A stretch of DNA of 64,000 nucleotides from Actinokineospora globicatena (GTDB lineage: Bacteria > Actinomycetota > Actinomycetes > Mycobacteriales > Pseudonocardiaceae): assembly GCF_024171945.1 (NCBI RefSeq), contig NZ_JAMTCR010000002.1, forward strand, positions 1,426,001 through 1,490,000, read 5' to 3'. The notes under the pieces were generated by a model. It was given only the letters and a program-made list of their open reading frames with translations. It had not been told where the DNA came from and made no database searches. Position 1 is the stretch's first letter. Every line of letters begins with the position of its first letter. Below are positions 36,113 to 43,831 of the stretch, one piece after another. Both the position numbers and the translations under genes were made by a program.

Positions 36113-36561
36113 TCGACCCCGACGAGGGGCCGGTGCTGTTCGCCGAACCCGGGTCGACGCGGTGGCCGCTGCTGTGGGGGCCGCTGTTCAGCGCCGCGGG
36201 CATCGGGGTGGAGGCCGCGAGCGGGCGGGTGCACTGGTTCGCCTGGGCGATGGTCGGCCTCGGGCTGTTCGCGATGACCGCCGGGTGGGTCGGCGTGCGG
36301 CGCAAGGTGTGCCGGGTCGTGCTGACCCCCGCCGCGCTGCACCAGGGCCGGGAATCGTTGCCGGTGGCCAGGATCGTGTCGGCGACCGACGTCGGCACCC
36401 CGGTCGGTGCCCGCCCGCTCGGGGGTGGCTGGACGGTGCCGAAGAAGACCACCGAACTGCCGCTGGAGCTCGACGACGGCACCGTGGTGCTCGCCTGGGC
36501 GCTCGACGCGGTCGCCCTCGCCGCCGCGCTGCGGCCGCTGATCACTGGACCACCCCGGTGA
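36109..36561 (+). CDS. small membrane protein of unknown function
   Basis: 150 residues: a short acidic start, two membrane helices (WPLLWGPLFSAAGIGVEA and WFAWAMVGLGLFAMTAGWVG), then a soluble mostly beta domain (VCRVVLTPAALHQGRESLPV, VARIVSATDVGTPVG, LELDDGTVVLAWALD). This resembles a membrane-bound PH-like or DUF3093-type layout, but I cannot assign a family with confidence. It is not a copy of the four-helix family beside it. GTG overlaps the preceding stop (GTGA). Near the Rv0513 position. Confidence 0.75.
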   Translation: MIDPDEGPVLFAEPGSTRWPLLWGPLFSAAGIGVEAASGRVHWFAWAMVGLGLFAMTAGWVGVRRKVCRVVLTPAALHQGRESLPVARIVSATDVGTPVGARPLGGGWTVPKKTTELPLELDDGTVVLAWALDAVALAAALRPLITGPPR

Positions 36562-36584
36562 ACTCCGGTGACCGCTGGGGCACA

Positions 36585-36601
36585 ACGCCCGAAACGGGCG
36601 T
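36585..36601. promoter_or_regulatory. ACGCCCG-AAA-CGGGCGT palindrome
   Basis: Perfect 7-3-7 inverted repeat. It could be the terminator hairpin of the upstream gene or an operator, since its right end touches the conserved CGTGCGT box (36599-36605) of the promoter for the next gene. Confidence 0.5.
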
Positions 36602-36628
36602 GCGTCGCCTCTCAGGAACCAATAACTT
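36599..36628 (+). promoter_or_regulatory. duplicated promoter copy 1 (leaderless)
   Basis: CGTGCGT (36599-36605), 15 bases, then AATAACTT (36621-36628), 6 bases, then ATG. Exactly the same boxes and spacings recur at 37250-37279. TAACTT fits a -10 (TANNNT) and its distance from the ATG implies a leaderless message. Confidence 0.6.
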
Positions 36629-36634
36629 CTCCGC

Positions 36635-37192
36635 ATGACTACGAGCGGACCCGGTCCCCAGGACAACGAGCCCACCCCGCAGCCGCTGCCCGCCGCGCCG
36701 CCGGTGCAGATCCCGCTGCCGCACCAGGAGTGGCCGACCGAGCGGCCCAAGGCCGTGCGGACCGCGTTCACCCTGCTGCTGGTGCAGGCGGGCCTCAACC
36801 TGCTCGCCGTGGTGCTGGTGCTCGCCATCGGCCGCAAGGGCTTCGAGAAGGTGATCAGGGACGGCCTCGTCGAGTCGGGGCAGGCGGCCACCGCGGAGGC
36901 CGTCCAGCTCGGCGCCACCACCGCGTTCGCCTTCGCGCTGGTGCTGGCCCTGATCCCGGTGATCGCCTACGGCGCGCTCAGCTTCCCGGTGCGCAACGGG
37001 CACAACTGGGCGCGGCTGACCGTCTCGATCTTCGCGGTGGTGCACGCCGTGCTGCTGCTCCTGGGCCTGCTCACCGGCGGCGGCGGCGCGGTGCTCTCCG
37101 TGCTGCAGATCGTGCTCCTGGGCATCACCGTCGCCCGCCTCTACGGCAAGGAAGCCAAGCCGTACTTCGACAAGCAGCGGCTCGCGAGCTGA
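36635..37192 (+). CDS. small four-helix membrane protein, family member 2
   Basis: 185 residues. A Pro-rich cytoplasmic start (MTTSGPGPQDNEPTPQPLP) leads to four membrane helices at about 47-64, 88-108, 120-140 and 148-165. The loop before helix 3 is PVRNGHNWARLTV and the end is GKEAKPYFDKQRLAS. The opening residues, the NGHNWAR loop and the EAKPYF tail closely match the next gene (MTTSGPDPQNN, RAGRNWAR, EAKPYF), a clear tandem duplication. Unknown function. The ATG is 6 bases from the -10 box, so translation is probably leaderless. Confidence 0.82.
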   Translation: MTTSGPGPQDNEPTPQPLPAAPPVQIPLPHQEWPTERPKAVRTAFTLLLVQAGLNLLAVVLVLAIGRKGFEKVIRDGLVESGQAATAEAVQLGATTAFAFALVLALIPVIAYGALSFPVRNGHNWARLTVSIFAVVHAVLLLLGLLTGGGGAVLSVLQIVLLGITVARLYGKEAKPYFDKQRLAS

Positions 37193-37249
37193 CCCCGCTG
37201 GTCACGGGTCCAGCGCGGCCAACGGGTCGACGACATCTCGGCTAACAAT

Positions 37250-37279
37250 CGTGCGTTCGCACCCGGGGTCCAATAACTT
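37250..37279 (+). promoter_or_regulatory. duplicated promoter copy 2 (leaderless)
   Basis: CGTGCGT (37250-37256), 15 bases, AATAACTT (37272-37279), 6 bases, ATG. The boxes and spacings equal those before the preceding paralog, while the sequence between them differs, which suggests selection on the boxes. Confidence 0.6.
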
Positions 37280-37285
37280 GCCAGC

Positions 37286-37825
37286 ATGACTACGAGTGGA
37301 CCCGATCCCCAGAACAACCCGTACCAGCCCTTGCCCGCCGCGCCGCCGGTCACCGGGTACGGCCAGCAGGCCCCCAAGCCCGCGTCGGTCGAGAACGCCT
37401 TCAAGCTGTGGGTGCTCAGCGGCCTCCTCGGCCTCGTCGGCTTCGTCCTCACGCTGCTGCTCGGCATGGACGCCCTGCGGGAGAACGCCGCGCGCGAGCT
37501 CGCCAAGAGCAACGCCGCGGGCCTCACCGTCGACGGCGCGGTCACCGCGGGCCTGGTGTTCGGCGGTGTGGTCGCGGTGGGCTTCTTCGCGCTCTACCTG
37601 CTCTTCGCGTTCAAGATGCGCGCCGGGCGCAACTGGGCCCGGATGACCCTGGCCATCCTCGGCCTGCTCGGCATCCTGGTCTCCGTGCTCGGCCTGGTGA
37701 CCGAGGGCGCGGCACCGGTCGACATGGTGATCAGCGTGATCCAGGTGCTCATCGTCGGCGGCGCGATCTACTTCATGTTCACCGCCGAGGCCAAGCCGTA
37801 CTTCGAGCAGCGGCACGCCGGCTGA
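37286..37825 (+). CDS. small four-helix membrane protein, family member 3
   Basis: 179 residues. N terminus MTTSGPDPQNNPYQPLPAAP, then helices at about 35-56, 82-104, 117-138 and 146-163. Helix 1 is followed by an outside loop (ALRENAARELAKSNAAGLTV). The loop before helix 3 reads MRAGRNWARMTL, and the end is AEAKPYFEQRHAG. It is a paralog of the gene just upstream and shares its promoter layout. A partner or substrate is not evident; position within the hem cluster suggests, but does not show, an envelope role tied to respiration. Confidence 0.82.
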   Translation: MTTSGPDPQNNPYQPLPAAPPVTGYGQQAPKPASVENAFKLWVLSGLLGLVGFVLTLLLGMDALRENAARELAKSNAAGLTVDGAVTAGLVFGGVVAVGFFALYLLFAFKMRAGRNWARMTLAILGLLGILVSVLGLVTEGAAPVDMVISVIQVLIVGGAIYFMFTAEAKPYFEQRHAG

Positions 37826-37953
37826 GATCGGTCATGGCGGCGTCCTGACCTGGGTACACCTGTCCGAGAGGGCGGGGGGCCCGGTTCGGGACGCCGCTGC
37901 CGACGTGGCGAGCGCCTCGTAACACCGGGATGGCCTGGGGCTACATAACTCCC

Positions 37954-38376
37954 GTGACCGAGCCGACCCCCAGCACGGACCCGGACAACACCCCCGACGA
38001 GTTCACCGGCAGGCCCGCCGCGGTGACGCTCGCGGTCTGGGGTGCGGTCGTGAGCGCGGTGCTGACCGGGGGGCTGCTGGTCTCCGGCGACCGGCCACCG
38101 GGGTACCTGGGGTTCGGCGCCGGGCTGTCCGCGATCGCCGCACTGCTGCTCGCCTGGCCGGTGCGCGCGGGCAAGCCGTGGGCGCGGGTCGCGCTGATGG
38201 CCACCGCGCTGGTCGGTGCGCTGGGCGCCCCCGCCGCGGCCAACGCGCACGCCAGCTCCTCGCTGGCGTTCCTGCTGTTCGTCCTCATCGTCGTCATCTG
38301 GGTGACTGTGGTGACGCTGCTGCTGCGGGTGGACACCCGGGTGTACTTCACCGCCGCGCCGGTTGGCGAGGCGTGA
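37954..38376 (+). CDS. small four-helix membrane protein, family member 4
   Basis: 140 residues from GTG 37954. Helices at about 20-40, 45-62, 70-90 and 98-120; the loop PVRAGKPWARVALM precedes helix 3 and the end is DTRVYFTAAPVGEA. So it keeps the R-x-G-x2-W-A-R and YF hallmarks of its neighbours with more divergence. ATG 37930 is in frame, but GTG 37954 is preferred because ACATAACT (37943-37950) sits just before it, as AATAACTT does before the paralogs. Function unknown. Confidence 0.75.
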   Translation: MTEPTPSTDPDNTPDEFTGRPAAVTLAVWGAVVSAVLTGGLLVSGDRPPGYLGFGAGLSAIAALLLAWPVRAGKPWARVALMATALVGALGAPAAANAHASSSLAFLLFVLIVVIWVTVVTLLLRVDTRVYFTAAPVGEA

Positions 38377-38402
38377 GGGCCCCGGCATGAGAGGCTGAGC
38401 GG

Positions 38403-38729
38403 GTGAGCACACCGCAGACCTCGGAGCCGGAGGCCGTCGGGCTCGGCTGGCCGGACCCGACCGGTGGGCTGAACCGGCCCCGCCGCGCCGTGGCCGCCGC
38501 CGTCGAGCTGGTGCTGGTCGGCGCGCTGGTGTGGTTCGCGCTGTGGGCCTACGACCGGGGCACCGTGCAGCTCGCCCCGGTGGCCGAGCGGCCCGACCTG
38601 GACTTCCAGCACTTCGCGGGCAACTGGATCGGCATCTCGGTCGCGGTGGGCACCCTCGCCGCGCTGCTGCTGCTCGACGCCGGTCGCCAGCTCGCGCTCG
38701 CGGTGCGCACCAGGTCACGCCGGGCGTGA
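38403..38729 (+). CDS. two-helix membrane protein of unknown function
   Basis: 108 residues: a soluble start, helix 1 (AAVELVLVGALVWFALWAY), a short outside loop (DRGTVQLAPVAERPDLDF), helix 2 (WIGISVAVGTLAALLLLDAG), basic tail RTRSRRA. No family recognised. GTG 38403 lies 26 bases after the previous stop and 36 bases before hemL, so it is probably carried on the hemL transcript. Confidence 0.75.
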   Translation: MSTPQTSEPEAVGLGWPDPTGGLNRPRRAVAAAVELVLVGALVWFALWAYDRGTVQLAPVAERPDLDFQHFAGNWIGISVAVGTLAALLLLDAGRQLALAVRTRSRRA

Positions 38730-38765
38730 GCGCGGCCACCCGACCGGGTTTGCGAGACTGGTCGG

Positions 38766-40085
38766 GTGACAGCGCAGGAGCAGGCACACGTGCGCGGCTC
38801 GGCCGCGCTCTTCGAGCGGGCCAAGGCGGTCATCCCGGGCGGGGTGAACTCGCCGGTGCGGGCCTTCAACGCGGTCGGCGGCACACCCCGGTTCATGGTC
38901 AGCGGGCTCGGCGCGTACCTGTGGGACGCCGACGACAACCGCTACGTCGACCTGGTGTCCTCCTGGGGGCCGATGGTCCTCGGGCACGCCCACCCGGCCG
39001 TGGTCGACGCGGTGCGCTCGGCGGCCACCAGCGGGCTGTCCTTCGGCACCCCGACCCCGGGCGAGCTCGACCTGGCCGAGGAGATCATCCGGCGGGTCCA
39101 GCCGGTGCGGAAGGTGCGGCTGGTCAACTCCGGCACCGAGGCCACCATGAGCGCCATCCGGCTGGCGCGCGGGTTCACCGGCCGCAAGCGCGTCGTCAAG
39201 TTCGCGGGCTGCTACCACGGCCACGTCGACGCGCTGCTCGCCGAGGCGGGCTCCGGGCTCGCCACGCTCGGCCTGCCGACCACCCCCGGGGTCACCGGCG
39301 CGCAGGCCGAGGACACCCTGGTGCTGCCCTACAACGACCTGGACGCGGTGCGCGCGGTCTTCGCCGAGCACGGGCCGTCGATCGCCGCGGTGATCACCGA
39401 GGCCGCCGCGGGCAACATGGGCGCGATCGCCCCGGTGCCCGGGTTCAACGCGGGCCTGCGGGAGATCACCGCCGAGCACGGCGCCCTGCTGATCATGGAC
39501 GAGGTGATGACCGGCTTCCGGGTCTCGGCCGGGGGTTGGTACGGCATCGAGGGCGTCGAGGGTGACCTCTACACCTTCGGCAAGGTCATGTCCGGCGGGC
39601 TGCCCGCCGCCGCTTTCGGTGGTCGCGCCGACATCATGGACCACCTGGCCCCGGTCGGTCCGGTCTACCAGGCGGGCACCCTCTCCGGTAACCCGGTCGC
39701 GGTCGCCGCGGGCCTGGCGACGCTGCGCGCCGCCGACGCCGACGTGTACCGCGCGCTCGACGACAACGCGACCCGCCTCGGCGCGCTGCTGACCACCGCG
39801 CTGTCGGAAGCCGGTGTGGCGCACCGGGTCCAGTTCGCGGGCAACCTGCTCAGCGTGTTCTTCACCGAGGACCCGGTCGTCGACTACGCGGGCGCCAAGG
39901 CCGCGCAGACCTGGCGGTTCCCCGCGTTCTTCCACGCGCTGCTCGACCACGGCGTCTACCCGCCGCCGAGCGCCTTCGAGGCCTGGTTCGTCAGCGCCGC
40001 GCTCGACGACGCGGCGTTCGAGCAGATCGCCGCCGCACTGCCCAAGGCAGCGGCCGCCGCCGCGGCCGCGAAGGAGCCCGCGTGA
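38766..40085 (+). CDS. hemL: glutamate-1-semialdehyde 2,1-aminomutase
   Basis: PLP enzyme converting glutamate-1-semialdehyde, the HemA product, to 5-aminolevulinate. In 439 residues: [17 protein letters not shown] near the start, [17 protein letters not shown] (near 121), [12 protein letters not shown] (near 242), and the PLP-lysine motif [17 protein letters not shown] (near 272). GTG 38766. The stop overlaps the phosphatase gene start (GTGA), as in mycobacteria (Rv0524-Rv0525). With hemA, C, D and B the window holds the whole path from glutamyl-tRNA to uroporphyrinogen III. Confidence 0.97.
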   Translation: MTAQEQAHVRGSAALFERAKAVIPGGVNSPVRAFNAVGGTPRFMVSGLGAYLWDADDNRYVDLVSSWGPMVLGHAHPAVVDAVRSAATSGLSFGTPTPGELDLAEEIIRRVQPVRKVRLVNSGTEATMSAIRLARGFTGRKRVVKFAGCYHGHVDALLAEAGSGLATLGLPTTPGVTGAQAEDTLVLPYNDLDAVRAVFAEHGPSIAAVITEAAAGNMGAIAPVPGFNAGLREITAEHGALLIMDEVMTGFRVSAGGWYGIEGVEGDLYTFGKVMSGGLPAAAFGGRADIMDHLAPVGPVYQAGTLSGNPVAVAAGLATLRAADADVYRALDDNATRLGALLTTALSEAGVAHRVQFAGNLLSVFFTEDPVVDYAGAKAAQTWRFPAFFHALLDHGVYPPPSAFEAWFVSAALDDAAFEQIAAALPKAAAAAAAAKEPA

Positions 40086-40711
40086 CCCAGACGATCGTGC
40101 ACCTGCTGCGCCACGGCGAGGTGCACAACCCCACCGGCGTCCTCTACGGCAGGCTCCCCGGCTTCCGGCTCTCCGACACCGGCAAGCGCCAGGCGCTGAC
40201 CGTCGCCGAGCACCTCGCCGACCGCGACATCGTGCACGTGGTCGCCTCGCCGCTGCAGCGCGCGCAGGAGACAGCCACCCCGATCGCGGCGTCGCACCGG
40301 CTGGAACTGGCCACCGACGACCGGCTGATCGAGTCGTCGAACGTGTTCGAGGGCAAGAAGGTCTCCGTCGGCGACGGTGCGCTGCGGTCCCCGGCCAACT
40401 GGCCGCACCTGCGCGACCCGTTCACCCCGTCCTGGGGCGAGGCCTACCTGGCGATCGCGCACCGGATGCTCGGCGCCGTGCACCGCGCGCGGGCGGCCGC
40501 GGTCGGCCACGAGGCGGTGTGCGTCTCACACCAGCTTCCCGTGTGGACGGTCCGGCGCTACCTGGAGGGCAAGCGGCTCTGGCACAACCCGAGCAAGCGG
40601 CAGTGCTCGCTGGCGTCGTTGACCAGCCTGGTGTTCGAGGACGAGCAGCTGGTCGGCCTGCGCTACACCGAACCGGCGGGCAGCAGCGACCCGAAGAACA
40701 CCGGCGCGTGA
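40082..40711 (+). CDS. histidine phosphatase family protein
   Basis: 209 residues of the phosphoglycerate mutase-like histidine phosphatase family, matching Rv0525. [11 protein letters not shown] supplies the phosphorylated His near residue 10, [15 protein letters not shown] near 57, and [16 protein letters not shown] the second His. Substrate unknown; unlike gpmA at 8.1 kb it lacks the mutase-specific blocks. GTG overlaps hemL; its stop overlaps the tlpA ATG by one base (TGATG). It is conserved between hemL and the cytochrome c maturation genes. Confidence 0.9.
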   Translation: MTQTIVHLLRHGEVHNPTGVLYGRLPGFRLSDTGKRQALTVAEHLADRDIVHVVASPLQRAQETATPIAASHRLELATDDRLIESSNVFEGKKVSVGDGALRSPANWPHLRDPFTPSWGEAYLAIAHRMLGAVHRARAAAVGHEAVCVSHQLPVWTVRRYLEGKRLWHNPSKRQCSLASLTSLVFEDEQLVGLRYTEPAGSSDPKNTGA

Positions 40712-41289
40712 TGCGGGTCCTCGCCGGCGTCCTCGGCGCGCTGCTGCTGGTGTCGGGCTGCTCGTCGTCGAAGGACGCGGTCGCCAGCGGGACCGAGTTC
40801 GTGTTCGTCTCCCCGGGTGGCAAGACGGACATCACCTACGACGGCGCCGACCGCAAGCAGCTGCCGGAGGTGTCCGGACCGTCGCTCATGGACGACACCC
40901 GGATTTCCCTTTCGTCCTACCGGGGCAAGGTCGTCGTGCTCAACATCTGGGGCCAGTGGTGCGGCCCCTGCCGCGCCGAAGCCCCGCAGCTGCAACAGGT
41001 CCAGGACCGCTACCCGGACCAGGTCCAGGTCGTCGGCATCGATGTCCGCGACAACCAGCGCGACGCCGCGCAGGACTTCATGCGCGACCGCGGCCTCACC
41101 TACCCGTCCATCTACGACCCGCCTGGGAAATCCCTCATCGTGCTGAAGGGCTATCCCCGGGCGGTCGTGCCCGCCACTTTCGTGCTCGACAAACAGGGCC
41201 GGGTCGCCGCGGCATTCATGCGCGACCTGCTGGCCGAGGACCTGACCCCGCTGGTCGACCGGCTCATCGCCGAATCGGCGACTAATTGA
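40711..41289 (+). CDS. TlpA/ResA-like thioredoxin-fold lipoprotein
   Basis: 192-residue exported thiol-disulfide protein, in the Rv0526 position. Lipoprotein signal with LLLVSGC (Cys17), then a thioredoxin fold with NIWGQWCGPCRAEAP: the redox pair is C-G-P-C near 91-94. GIDVRDNQRDAAQDF and cis-Pro VVPATFVLDKQGRV are also seen. It likely keeps apocytochrome c haem-binding cysteines reduced for the ResB-CcsB ligation complex, taking electrons from CcdA. In mycobacteria ccdA follows directly; here 2.5 kb intervene. Its end overlaps the convergent sigma gene by 8 bases. Confidence 0.92.
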   Translation: MRVLAGVLGALLLVSGCSSSKDAVASGTEFVFVSPGGKTDITYDGADRKQLPEVSGPSLMDDTRISLSSYRGKVVVLNIWGQWCGPCRAEAPQLQQVQDRYPDQVQVVGIDVRDNQRDAAQDFMRDRGLTYPSIYDPPGKSLIVLKGYPRAVVPATFVLDKQGRVAAAFMRDLLAEDLTPLVDRLIAESATN

Positions 41290-41806
41290 CGTGAATTGAC
41301 TGGAATGTCCTGACCTCGTATTTGTCGCGAGCCCGGCGCCGAACCGCGCGCAATGCCCGGTCCACCTCGGACACCGATCGCCCGGACACCTCGGCGATGT
41401 CCTGCCTGCGGTAGCCCGCGCTGACCATGTCGAGCATCCAGACGTCCGGCTCGCGCAGCACCCCGCTGTGCCGCAGCAGCCACTGGGCGTGCACCCGCTC
41501 GACCACTGCCTCCGCGTGGTCGCCGGTCGGGGCGGGCTGCAGCGCGGCGTGCCTGAGCAGCCGCCGCCGCGCCGCCTCGCTCGCCGCGAGAACCAGGCAA
41601 CGCCGCCACACCACGGTCTCCAGCAACGCGTCGAACCCGTCCGGGTAGAGCCTCGGCATGGCCATGACCGCGACGAACGCGTCGTGCACGACGTCGTCCA
41701 CCTGGTCGTCGAGGCCGAACCGCACCACCATCCCGCTCAACCGCTCCCGGCGGCCGACGCACCGCTCCCACGCCTGGCGGCTGGTCAACAACGACGCCTC
41801 AGCCAT
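41282..41806 (-). CDS. divergent ECF-type sigma factor
   Basis: 174 residues with a short sigma2-like region (RLSGMVVRFGLDDQVDDVVH, DAFVAVMAMPRLYPDGFDAL, ETVVWRRCLVLAASEAARRR) and a sigma4 region (REPDVWMLDMVSAGYRRQDI, AEVSGRSVSEVDRALRAVRR). Motifs are weaker than in BldN but the order and spacing fit a sigma-70 family protein. ATG 41806 has GGTGGAGCGGGA before it. No anti-sigma gene is adjacent; two GAF-ANTAR genes are divergent from it across a 508-base gap. Regulon unknown. It may instead be a LuxR/sigma4-type regulator. Confidence 0.78.
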   Translation of the reverse strand: MAEASLLTSRQAWERCVGRRERLSGMVVRFGLDDQVDDVVHDAFVAVMAMPRLYPDGFDALLETVVWRRCLVLAASEAARRRLLRHAALQPAPTGDHAEAVVERVHAQWLLRHSGVLREPDVWMLDMVSAGYRRQDIAEVSGRSVSEVDRALRAVRRRARDKYEVRTFQSIHVN

Positions 41807-42314
41807 TCCCGCTCCACCGCCCACCACTCGGTCGGGACCGCTGGCGCGGCCGGGGCGGGGAGTGCGGGGACACCACGGGCACCGGTCGACCGGTGCCGAC
41901 CAGACGGCGACGTGCGCGGTGTCCCCGCACCATGTGGGGTATTCCCTGCAAATACCCACTGCGCTGAGCGAGCGCTGGTGACGACATTGCCGTGCTCGCC
42001 GCGCGAGGGCAAAGGTTGCGATTTCCGGAGTTTCCCCGCCTAGTCTCATCAGGTGAAGTCCGGGGCGCCGTGCGGATGGTGTCGCAAATGACGCCGGATG
42101 TGATCGCTGTCATATTTGTCTCCAGACGTGGTGGTCACCAACGCCGGGGTCTGGAGCGCTCTCCAACTATTCCCCCGGCCGGGACCACCCGCCACGCGCA
42201 CCACTCGAAGGGACCAGTACCGCCCGGTCCCGGGGTCCACAGTGCGGGACTAGGGTGTTGGCGTCGTGCTCGCCGGGTGCGGAGGTGACTCGCTCAACAG
42301 GAAGTGGCGAGTAC
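41807..42314. other. divergent control region, sigma factor / GAF-ANTAR genes
   Basis: 508 bases with no large gene supported. It includes a less GC-rich zone (about 41930-42170), a promoter-like TAGTCT (42041-42046), and right after it a GTG at 42053 that opens a 12-codon frame ending TGA (MKSGAPCGWCRK). GGGACC 42210-42215 / GGTCCC 42226-42231 is a short inverted repeat. CCCCCGGCCGGGACC-type sequence (42173-42187) could fold as well. Start points for both flanking units should lie here. Confidence 0.5.
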
Positions 42315-43043
42315 GTGACCGATGCGGGACGGGCTGGCCACCTCGCGGAGTTGACCGAGTGGATCGCCGCCGCCACCGCGGCGCACGGCGGTGCCCTGAC
42401 CCCGGACCGGTTGTGCGACCTCGTCCAACGCAGACTCGCCGTCGACGGCGCGGTCCTGGTCGTCGCGGTCGACAACGGCGCCTTCGGCACGCACTCGACC
42501 GGCGAGACCGGCCTGCGGTTGGCCGAGTGGGAGCTGACCGTCGGCGAGGGACCGCTCACCACGGCGTGGGCGACCAGCGGGCCGGTGCTGGTGCCGGACC
42601 TCGCCGGGGCGCTCGCCGCGGGCACGTGGCCGCTGTACGCGGGCGCGCCAGGACTCGCCGGGATCGCGTCAGTGTTCGCGTTCCCGATGACGATCGGTGC
42701 GATCCGCCTCGGCGCGCTCGGCGTCTACCGGCACACGGCGGGGGAGTTGTCCTCCCTCGCCCGCGCCGACGCCGTGTTCTTCGCCCGCGTGGCGATGGAC
42801 CTGCTGATCTCCGAGCCCGCCGTGCTGACCAGCCCGCAGATCCACCAGGCCACCGGGATGGTGGCCGTCCAACTCGGCACCGACGTCTCCTCGGCGTTCG
42901 CCAGCCTGCGGGCGCGCTCGTTCGCGGAGGGGCGCCCGCTGGTCGACCTCGCCGACGACGTGGTGGCCCGCAAGGTGCGGTTCGCCGACCCCGGCCGGGA
43001 CCTGTCCCCGGAAGACCCCGACACAGGAGGTGAGTCCCCGTGA
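42315..43043 (+). CDS. GAF and degenerate ANTAR domain protein
   Basis: 242 residues. A GAF sensor domain spans about 15-160 (LCDLVQRRLAVDGAVLVVAV, WELTVGEGPLTTAWATSGPV, FAFPMTIGAIRLGALGVYRH), followed by an ANTAR-like RNA-binding domain (about 172-225: IHQATGMVAVQLGTDVSSAF, LRARSFAEGRPLVDLADDVV). The usual basic start of ANTAR (R-x2-I-E-Q-A-K-G) reads SPQIHQATGM, so RNA binding may be altered. ANTAR proteins act as antiterminators by binding paired stem-loops. GTG 42315 is a choice among in-frame GTGs at 42255 and 42285. The stop overlaps the next start (GTGA). Confidence 0.82.
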   Translation: MTDAGRAGHLAELTEWIAAATAAHGGALTPDRLCDLVQRRLAVDGAVLVVAVDNGAFGTHSTGETGLRLAEWELTVGEGPLTTAWATSGPVLVPDLAGALAAGTWPLYAGAPGLAGIASVFAFPMTIGAIRLGALGVYRHTAGELSSLARADAVFFARVAMDLLISEPAVLTSPQIHQATGMVAVQLGTDVSSAFASLRARSFAEGRPLVDLADDVVARKVRFADPGRDLSPEDPDTGGESP

Positions 43044-43756
43044 AGCACCAACGACTCTTCGAGACCTTCGTCGAACTCGCAGACACCCTCGTCGACGACT
43101 TCGACGTCTTGGACTTCCTGCAACTGCTCGTGGGCCGCTGCGTCGAGCTGCTGGCCATCGACGCGGCGGGGATCCTGCTCGCCACCGTGGACGGCGAGCT
43201 GCACATGGTCACCAGCTCGAGCGAGGCGGTGCGCAGGTTGGAGCTGTTCCAGCTGCGCCACGGCGAGGGGCCGTGCCTGGCCGCCTACCGCAGCGGCCGC
43301 ACGGTCTCGCGGCCGGACCTCACCCGGGTCGACGCCGCCGACGCGCGGTTCGCCTCGGCCGCCATCGCCGACGGGTACCACGCCGTGTTCGCCCTGCCGA
43401 TGCGCCTGCGGTCGGAGACGATCGGCGCGCTCAACCTGTTCCGGTCCACCCCCGGCGACCTCGACGACCTGTCCATGCACACCGCCAAGGCACTGGTCGA
43501 CGTCGCCACCATCAGCCTGCTGCAGGCGCGCGCGGTCCGCGACCACGCGCTGCTGAGCGAGCAGCTGCAGGAGGCGCTCACCAGCCGGGTGATCATCGAG
43601 CAGGCCAAGGGCGTGCTCGCCGAGCGGCTCGGGCTGGACATGGCGGCGGCGTTCGACCTGCTGCGCGGGCACGCCCGCGACACCAACACCAAGCTCAGCG
43701 AGCTGGCCAGGGTCGTGGTCACCGAGACCGGTTGGACCCCGCCGGACAGCCGCTGA
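43040..43756 (+). CDS. GAF and ANTAR domain-containing protein
   Basis: 238 residues, a paralog of the protein before it. The GAF domain runs about 20-165 (IDAAGILLATVDGELHMVTS, FQLRHGEGPCLAAYRSGRTV, FALPMRLRSETIGALNLFRS). A canonical ANTAR lies at about 180-232 (SRVIIEQAKGVLAERLGLDM, AAFDLLRGHARDTNTKLSEL). A ligand- or redox-sensing RNA-binding antiterminator is the expected role; targets are not visible here. The GTG overlaps the preceding stop, so the pair is made together and may form heterodimers. ccdA starts 76 bases downstream. Confidence 0.9.
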   Translation: MKHQRLFETFVELADTLVDDFDVLDFLQLLVGRCVELLAIDAAGILLATVDGELHMVTSSSEAVRRLELFQLRHGEGPCLAAYRSGRTVSRPDLTRVDAADARFASAAIADGYHAVFALPMRLRSETIGALNLFRSTPGDLDDLSMHTAKALVDVATISLLQARAVRDHALLSEQLQEALTSRVIIEQAKGVLAERLGLDMAAAFDLLRGHARDTNTKLSELARVVVTETGWTPPDSR

Positions 43757-43831
43757 GGCCCCGGTGTGACCCACGTCCTGCGGTAGGCCACCCCAGGACA
43801 GCCCTCAGGACCGCTTCCCTACGCTGACCCG

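Noticed and set aside
42210-42231. GGGACC/GGTCCC inverted repeat
   Set aside because: Six-base GC arms with a ten-base gap are expected by chance in this composition.
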